Made by a program: the position numbers and the translations under genes
The notes under the pieces: generated by a model
The model's database searches: none
What the model saw: the letters and a program-made list of their open reading frames with translations, nothing else
What the model was told of the DNA's origin: nothing
Assembly (NCBI GenBank): GCA_040507005.1
Contig: JBEVVS010000213.1
Location: 1-24,843 of the forward strand
Direction: 5' to 3'
DNA: 24,843 nt
DNA from: Thiodiazotropha sp040507005
GTDB taxonomy: Bacteria; Pseudomonadota; Gammaproteobacteria; Chromatiales; Chromatiaceae
Shown here: positions 20,773 through 24,843 of the stretch, piece by piece
How positions within the stretch are numbered: position 1 is the first letter of the stretch
Layout: each line of letters opens with the position of its first letter

Positions 20773-21417
20773 CTAGGCCTTAGAAATCACTCCGTGTTTG
20801 ATCGCCAGGCGGACAAGCTCGACAGGGGAGTTGATGTCGAGCTTCTGTCTGATATTGGTTTGATAATTGGCCACTGTTTTAAGGCCAATGTCGAGATGAG
20901 TGGCGATATCCTCTGTATTCTTACCCTCGGCCAGGAGACGAAACACCTCAAACTCTCTTGCTGTGAGTAAATGTGCAGGGTCATCGTTACCGACCACGCT
21001 GTTCAAGGCTATCTTCTGAGCAATCTCGCCACTTAAGTATTTATTACCCATGTTGGCTTGCAAGACTGCAGTGATCAGATCGCTTGTTGGGCCGGATTTT
21101 GCAACATATCCCATTGCGCCGGCGGCCATTGACTGGATGGCGTAGCTGGTATTCTCATGCATGGTATAGATGATAATCTTGGCGTCGGGCCACTCCCCCA
21201 CGATCTTTCGCAATGCCTCGAGCCCGCCCATGCCTGGCATGGAGAGATCCATGACCACCACATCAGGCATGATCTGCGCGTAGAGTTGGTAGGCCTGCTC
21301 ACCACTTTCAGCTTCACCTGTCACGCTTATATCGCTGTTCTGTTCCAGCAACCTTGTCAGTCCGGACCTGACCACCACATGATCATCCGCCAGCAGTACA
21401 TTGATCGACTGACTCAT
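20773..21417 (-). CDS. NarL/UvrY-type response regulator (pair 2)
   Basis: A 214-residue regulator, similar throughout to the one in pair 1. Receiver domain with Asp11/Asp12, acceptor Asp57 in VVVMDLSMPG and Lys107 in GYVAKS; LuxR-type helix-turn-helix at about 147-210 (LTAREFEVFRLLAEGKNTED, KTVANYQTNIRQKL). The ATG at 21417 overlaps the kinase stop by four bases (ATGA), so kinase and regulator are translated together. It converges with the ABM-fold gene with only two bases between stops, so transcripts of both must overlap. Function likely gene control in response to the same kind of periplasmic signal as pair 1. Confidence 0.94.
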   Translation of the reverse strand: MSQSINVLLADDHVVVRSGLTRLLEQNSDISVTGEAESGEQAYQLYAQIMPDVVVMDLSMPGMGGLEALRKIVGEWPDAKIIIYTMHENTSYAIQSMAAGAMGYVAKSGPTSDLITAVLQANMGNKYLSGEIAQKIALNSVVGNDDPAHLLTAREFEVFRLLAEGKNTEDIATHLDIGLKTVANYQTNIRQKLDINSPVELVRLAIKHGVISKA

Positions 21418-22751
21418 GGAACCTCTCCTAGGGGTATCTTTATCTTGATGCTGGTACCTTTATAAGGCTTGGACTGGATATCCATCTCACCATTCACACT
21501 CTCAACCCGCTGTTGCATCCCCGAAATACCGAAACTGGATCTCTGCTGCAAAACGTCAAAGCCCTTGCCGTTATCCACGACCTCAAGGGAGTAGGTTGCT
21601 TCGTTCTCTGTCAATCTGATACTCACCTCTGTGGCGTTTGCATGACGGCTGATATTTGTCAGGCACTCCTGCAGCACGCGATACAATGCCAGTTGAATAG
21701 CTTCGTCTTCCAGGTGGAACTCATCTTGGATCTGATACCTGAGGTTTGTCTGGGTATGTCGCTGTTGCCAGGAATTCACAAGCTCCTGCAGGGCATCAAC
21801 GAAACTCAATTCATCCAGACCGCCGGGTCTCAAGCGCTTTAGCATGCTTCTGAGGATCACCATCATATGGCAGGCAACCGCATCGATGGCCTGGGCGCTT
21901 TTGATACTCGATGCAAGATCGGTAGACTGCTTGATCACCGAGGCGTCGACATGTATCGCGGTCAAATGCTGGCCGACTTCATCGTGAAGCTCTTGCGCAA
22001 GACTCTTACGCTCCGTCTCTTGCAGACGAATGATTCGCTGGGTCAAACGGTGATTATCCCGAATACCGTTCTGCATCGTCGCTGCCATGGTGTTGAACTT
22101 TTGACTGATGCTCGCCATCTCGGGAAGTTTGAAAATGGGGAGACGTGTTTCAAGCTGTCCTGATTCAATATCAGATAGGGCCTTGGTGATATGGGAGATA
22201 GGTCTCAGGGCGTGTGCCACAACCAGATAGACCATGATATTCACTGCCAGGAAAACCAGTGACACCATCCCCAGCAGCATTTTTGTCTCTTCCCATGCCT
22301 CTGAGATTTCACTGTTGGGTTCCGGGCTGACCGCGAGTTCGCCTAATTTGATGCCATCCGCATAGACCGGAAGGCGCTTTGTAGGGATATCCTCCAGCGC
22401 CGAGTACATCAGTGTCTTGAACCAGTCCGGTGTGGCGTGAGTGCCTTGTTGCGGTGTCACCTCATTGCTTTCGATCAGGTTATTCTCAAGGTCGTAAAAA
22501 GCAATTTGAAGATGGCGGATATTTGCCAGCTGGTTCAAGTTGAATGTAGTGGATTGCTGCTCCTCGAACTCCCCGGATTGATGGATATGGCGCAACTCTG
22601 CAGCCAGCATATGCATGGCGAATACCATCGCCGATTCCAATTCTGCACGCACACTTTGCCGTGCATTATTCACCGTCTGGATGGCGCTGATGGTGAGAAT
22701 GATCAGCAGCACCAGCGTCACGATAAGGTTGAGTCTGAATCGAAGATTCAC
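21414..22751 (-). CDS. NarX-type sensor histidine kinase with LapD/MoxY-like sensor (pair 2)
   Basis: A 445-residue inner-membrane kinase similar to that of pair 1. Membrane segments at about 8-26 and 159-180, a periplasmic sensor (NQLANIRHLQIAFYD, TPDWFKTLM, PNSEISEAWEE), HAMP (about 181-232), HisKA_3 with His256 in QELHDEVGQH, Asn366 in LTNISRH, DNGKGFD (393-399) and a shortened G2 box FGISGM (407-412). It starts at GTG 22751 with no strong ribosome site, so expression may be low. The matching sensor and catalytic layout with pair 1 points to an old duplication, with the two sensors now distinct. The gene for the 2-hydroxyacid dehydrogenase lies upstream on the same strand, 132 bases away. 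Confidence 0.92.
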   Translation of the reverse strand: MNLRFRLNLIVTLVLLIILTISAIQTVNNARQSVRAELESAMVFAMHMLAAELRHIHQSGEFEEQQSTTFNLNQLANIRHLQIAFYDLENNLIESNEVTPQQGTHATPDWFKTLMYSALEDIPTKRLPVYADGIKLGELAVSPEPNSEISEAWEETKMLLGMVSLVFLAVNIMVYLVVAHALRPISHITKALSDIESGQLETRLPIFKLPEMASISQKFNTMAATMQNGIRDNHRLTQRIIRLQETERKSLAQELHDEVGQHLTAIHVDASVIKQSTDLASSIKSAQAIDAVACHMMVILRSMLKRLRPGGLDELSFVDALQELVNSWQQRHTQTNLRYQIQDEFHLEDEAIQLALYRVLQECLTNISRHANATEVSIRLTENEATYSLEVVDNGKGFDVLQQRSSFGISGMQQRVESVNGEMDIQSKPYKGTSIKIKIPLGEVP

Positions 22752-22892
22752 GTATCGATACCGGAAACAAGGAGTATGTCAGGTTATTTTAATGCCGTAT
22801 GGCAAAGTTTAGATAGGAAAAATTCCTTTGCTGCATCCAGGAAAAGCTGCTTTGTAATTATTGTTTCTTGACTTGGCATGCCGTTATGCCAA
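22752..22892. other. Gap between kinase 2 and the dehydrogenase gene, with small hairpin
   Basis: TTGGCAT (22873-22879) and ATGCCAA (22886-22892) form seven-base arms around the dehydrogenase stop codon. No T-run follows on the minus strand, so termination is doubtful. No clear promoter of the kinase gene could be placed in the rest. Confidence 0.35.
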
Positions 22893-23843
22893 CCGGTTAC
22901 GTGGCTCGCCGGCGAGATATGCCTGGATGTTTGCTGTCACCCCATCGATCAAGCGCTGCCTCGCCTCCCGACTGGCCCAGGCGATATGCGGTGTGACTAT
23001 CAAATTGGGTATCTCGGTATTGAGCAGCGGATTGCCGTTGATTGGCGGTTCCGTGGTGAGCACATCCATGCCTGCACCCCCCAATTCACCACGGCTGAGT
23101 GCCGCTGCGAGTGCTGATTCATCGACGATGCCGCCGCGGGCGGTATTGATCACCAGGGCGTGAGGTTGCATCAAAGCCAATTCACGGGCACCAATCAGGT
23201 TGCGGGTATTCTCCACCAGTGGCGTATGTATGGTGAGTACATCCGCCATGGATAACAACTCGTCTAAGGGCACACGTCCGGGTTCGGCATCGCTGCCGGG
23301 TCGCTGGGCGACCAAGACCTGCATGCCGAAAGCCTCTGCAATGCGGGCCACTCCACGCCCCAGTTCACCGTAGCCCAGGATGCCGATGCGCTTGCCCGAC
23401 AGCTCCCAGATGGGGTAGTCGAGAAAACAGAAATGACTTGCCTTCTGCCACTCTCCGTTTGCAATGGCGTTTTGATAGCTCTGCTGCCGGGTGATGAGAG
23501 AGAGGATCAGTGAGAATACATGTTGCACCACCGAGGGTGTCGCATATCCGGTAACGTTGGTCACCGCAATGCCGAGTTCCGCGGCCGCATCCAGGTCGAC
23601 ATTGTTACTGCCAGTGGCGGCGATACATATCAGCTTGAGGTTCTGACAGGCCGCTAAACAGGGGCGGTCGAGCACCACCTTGTTACTGATAACAAGCTCG
23701 GCATCGGCAATCCGTTCGGGTGTCTGTTGGGGTGAGGTCACCTGATACCATCCCCATTCTTGAGCCGTGGCCTTTAATAGCGACCAGCTGATATCTCCAG
23801 CATCTACCGAACCCACATCGAGAAATACACCCTGGTTAAACAA
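22884..23843 (-). CDS. D-2-hydroxyacid dehydrogenase (NAD-dependent)
   Basis: A 319-residue cytoplasmic enzyme that interconverts a 2-oxoacid and a D-2-hydroxyacid with NAD(H); glycerate/hydroxypyruvate is the closest guess. The NAD-binding loop GYGELG lies at about 157-162, and the catalytic trio is present: Arg236 (NTARGGIVDE), Glu265 (LTTEPP) and His286 (TPHIAW). I take the TTG at 23843 as the start, because GGAGG stands five bases before it; the GTG at 23849 would overlap that ribosome site. The phrase VAQRPGSD after the second Rossmann strand has no acidic residue at the end of the beta-2 strand, so NADP use is possible. Neighbours (kinase pair and KaiC-like gene) do not suggest a pathway. 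Confidence 0.93.
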   Translation of the reverse strand: MFNQGVFLDVGSVDAGDISWSLLKATAQEWGWYQVTSPQQTPERIADAELVISNKVVLDRPCLAACQNLKLICIAATGSNNVDLDAAAELGIAVTNVTGYATPSVVQHVFSLILSLITRQQSYQNAIANGEWQKASHFCFLDYPIWELSGKRIGILGYGELGRGVARIAEAFGMQVLVAQRPGSDAEPGRVPLDELLSMADVLTIHTPLVENTRNLIGARELALMQPHALVINTARGGIVDESALAAALSRGELGGAGMDVLTTEPPINGNPLLNTEIPNLIVTPHIAWASREARQRLIDGVTANIQAYLAGEPRNRLA

Positions 23844-23912
23844 AAGCACCTCCCAGCTGATTATTCCGAGGATCTAGAAGCGATGCCCCTGATGGGATCA
23901 GAGAGACCGGCT

Positions 23913-24843
23913 TCACTCCCTCGCTTCCCGCATCGCATCGCGTTGGTCGATCACCTGGCCGGCCTGGCGTTTCAACTCAGTGATCTTGCGCATCAATTCA
24001 CTTTTCTCCGACTCGAATTCAGCCCCCAGCACCTTCTGTTTCGACTCGTAGGCGGCCTGCAGGGTGGCGAGGTTTTGTTCAATCTGTTCGAGTTCGTAGC
24101 GCTTACGCTCCACTTCCTCCTGCTCCTGTTTGATACGTGTGACTCTTGCGCTGCCAACCACCACTTCTCCCTCTCCGATATAGGGGTCTTCCACCAGGAT
24201 GCCACTCTCATCGATGGTGAACTCCTTGACCTGATTGGAGGTTTTTGAACCGCGGGATTTGACCACATTGATCAAGCGATTGAGCTCACCGTTACTCTCC
24301 ACCTGACGCAACCTGAACCAGGTATCTACCAGGCTGGATATGGCCAGGTCACTATAATCGTCGGATGAATCGGGCAGCAGTTCGGTCAGTACCAGGGTCG
24401 TGCCCACTCTTTTGATATGGGAGATGAAGCGGATCATCAGCATCTTTACCATGCGTGACGATCCCATATCCATTAGCGCGGAGACCGGATCGAGCGCCAA
24501 GAGTTGTGGTGACTCATTTTCAACCAGGTCGATGATGCTGATCAGATGGTCTTCCAATCCCATCTCGATGGCGCGGCCGGAATGGATTAGCAACTGTCCC
24601 CTGTCGAGGTGCCCAGCTAAGTCGATCCCTACGGACTGCAGGTTGCGTTTCAGGTCGCCCTCCGACTCCTCGAAAGAGACATATATCGCCTTCTCTCCTT
24701 GCTGCAATACCTGGTTCAGAAAAGTGCTGGCGAGGATGGTCTTGCCGCTGCCGGAGCGTCCGCTGATCATCAGACTGGCACCCTTGTAATAGCCTTCCCC
24801 TCCCAACATGCTGTCGATCCGTGGATTGCCGGTGCTGATGCGC
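23913..24843 (-). CDS. KaiC-like RecA-fold ATPase with coiled-coil tail, C-terminal part (cut by right window edge)
   Basis: The last 309 codons are in the window; the gene starts beyond base 24843. It opens in the middle of RISTGNPRIDSMLGG, a phrase typical of the start of a KaiC domain, so at least one more domain may lie upstream. Walker A GRSGSGKT (28-35 of the visible part), the paired catalytic glutamates FEES (57-60), Walker B LLALDP (114-119) and the KaiC-type VVKSRGSKTSNQ (193-204) are intact. The final 75 residues (about 234-307) are a charged coiled coil rich in Glu, Lys and Gln, which replaces the usual KaiC tail. Bacterial KaiC-like proteins often work with kinases or in stress response, not circadian clocks. 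The gap to the dehydrogenase is about 70 bases, the same strand, so readthrough is likely. Confidence 0.9.
   Translation of the reverse strand, partial: RISTGNPRIDSMLGGEGYYKGASLMISGRSGSGKTILASTFLNQVLQQGEKAIYVSFEESEGDLKRNLQSVGIDLAGHLDRGQLLIHSGRAIEMGLEDHLISIIDLVENESPQLLALDPVSALMDMGSSRMVKMLMIRFISHIKRVGTTLVLTELLPDSSDDYSDLAISSLVDTWFRLRQVESNGELNRLINVVKSRGSKTSNQVKEFTIDESGILVEDPYIGEGEVVVGSARVTRIKQEQEEVERKRYELEQIEQNLATLQAAYESKQKVLGAEFESEKSELMRKITELKRQAGQVIDQRDAMREARE

Overview
The window reads as a chromosomal segment of a free-living or symbiotic gammaproteobacterium. GC content is moderate, with many TonB-dependent receptors, c-type cytochromes, diguanylate cyclases and NarL-type two-component systems. 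A relative of the sulfur-oxidising Chromatiales/Sedimenticola type is my guess from gene style only; there is no rRNA or marker gene to prove it. No tRNA, rRNA, CRISPR array, integrase or IS element is visible. Most genes lie on the minus strand.

Layout. 1-1342: an ABC exporter of the MacB/FtsX class, ATPase followed by a permease cut by the left edge. 1637-2397: a two-gene operon, small membrane protein then LEA14-like lipoprotein. 2398-3174: a long gene-free stretch with palindromes. 3175-5171: a Cyc2-like monoheme cytochrome-porin and a periplasmic diheme cytochrome c, closed by a strong terminator; this is a candidate outer-membrane electron conduit. 5235-7284: a SHOCT-tailed lipoprotein, an unrecognised secreted protein and a bacteriohemerythrin. 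7698-11629: DNA polymerase IV and two diguanylate cyclases, one soluble (REC-REC-GGDEF) and one membrane-bound.

11665-15720 is a TonB module: a TonB-dependent receptor with a very acidic loop, then exbB-exbD-tonB with overlapping reading frames, all on the minus strand. 16070-22751 holds two similar histidine kinase/NarL-type regulator pairs whose sensor regions look like LapD/MoxY_N domains. Between them, on the plus strand, are a second receptor resembling the PQQ importer PqqU (YncD) and a small antibiotic-biosynthesis-monooxygenase-fold protein. 22884-24843: a D-2-hydroxyacid dehydrogenase and the end of a KaiC-like ATPase with a coiled-coil tail.

How it may fit together (inference). The exbB-exbD-tonB unit could energise both receptors. 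The MoxY-like kinases next to a PqqU-like receptor suggest sensing and import linked to PQQ (and perhaps metal) dependent dehydrogenases, none of which lies in the window. The Cyc2-like pair is the other stand-out: it suggests that electrons from an extracellular donor such as Fe(II) enter through the outer membrane.
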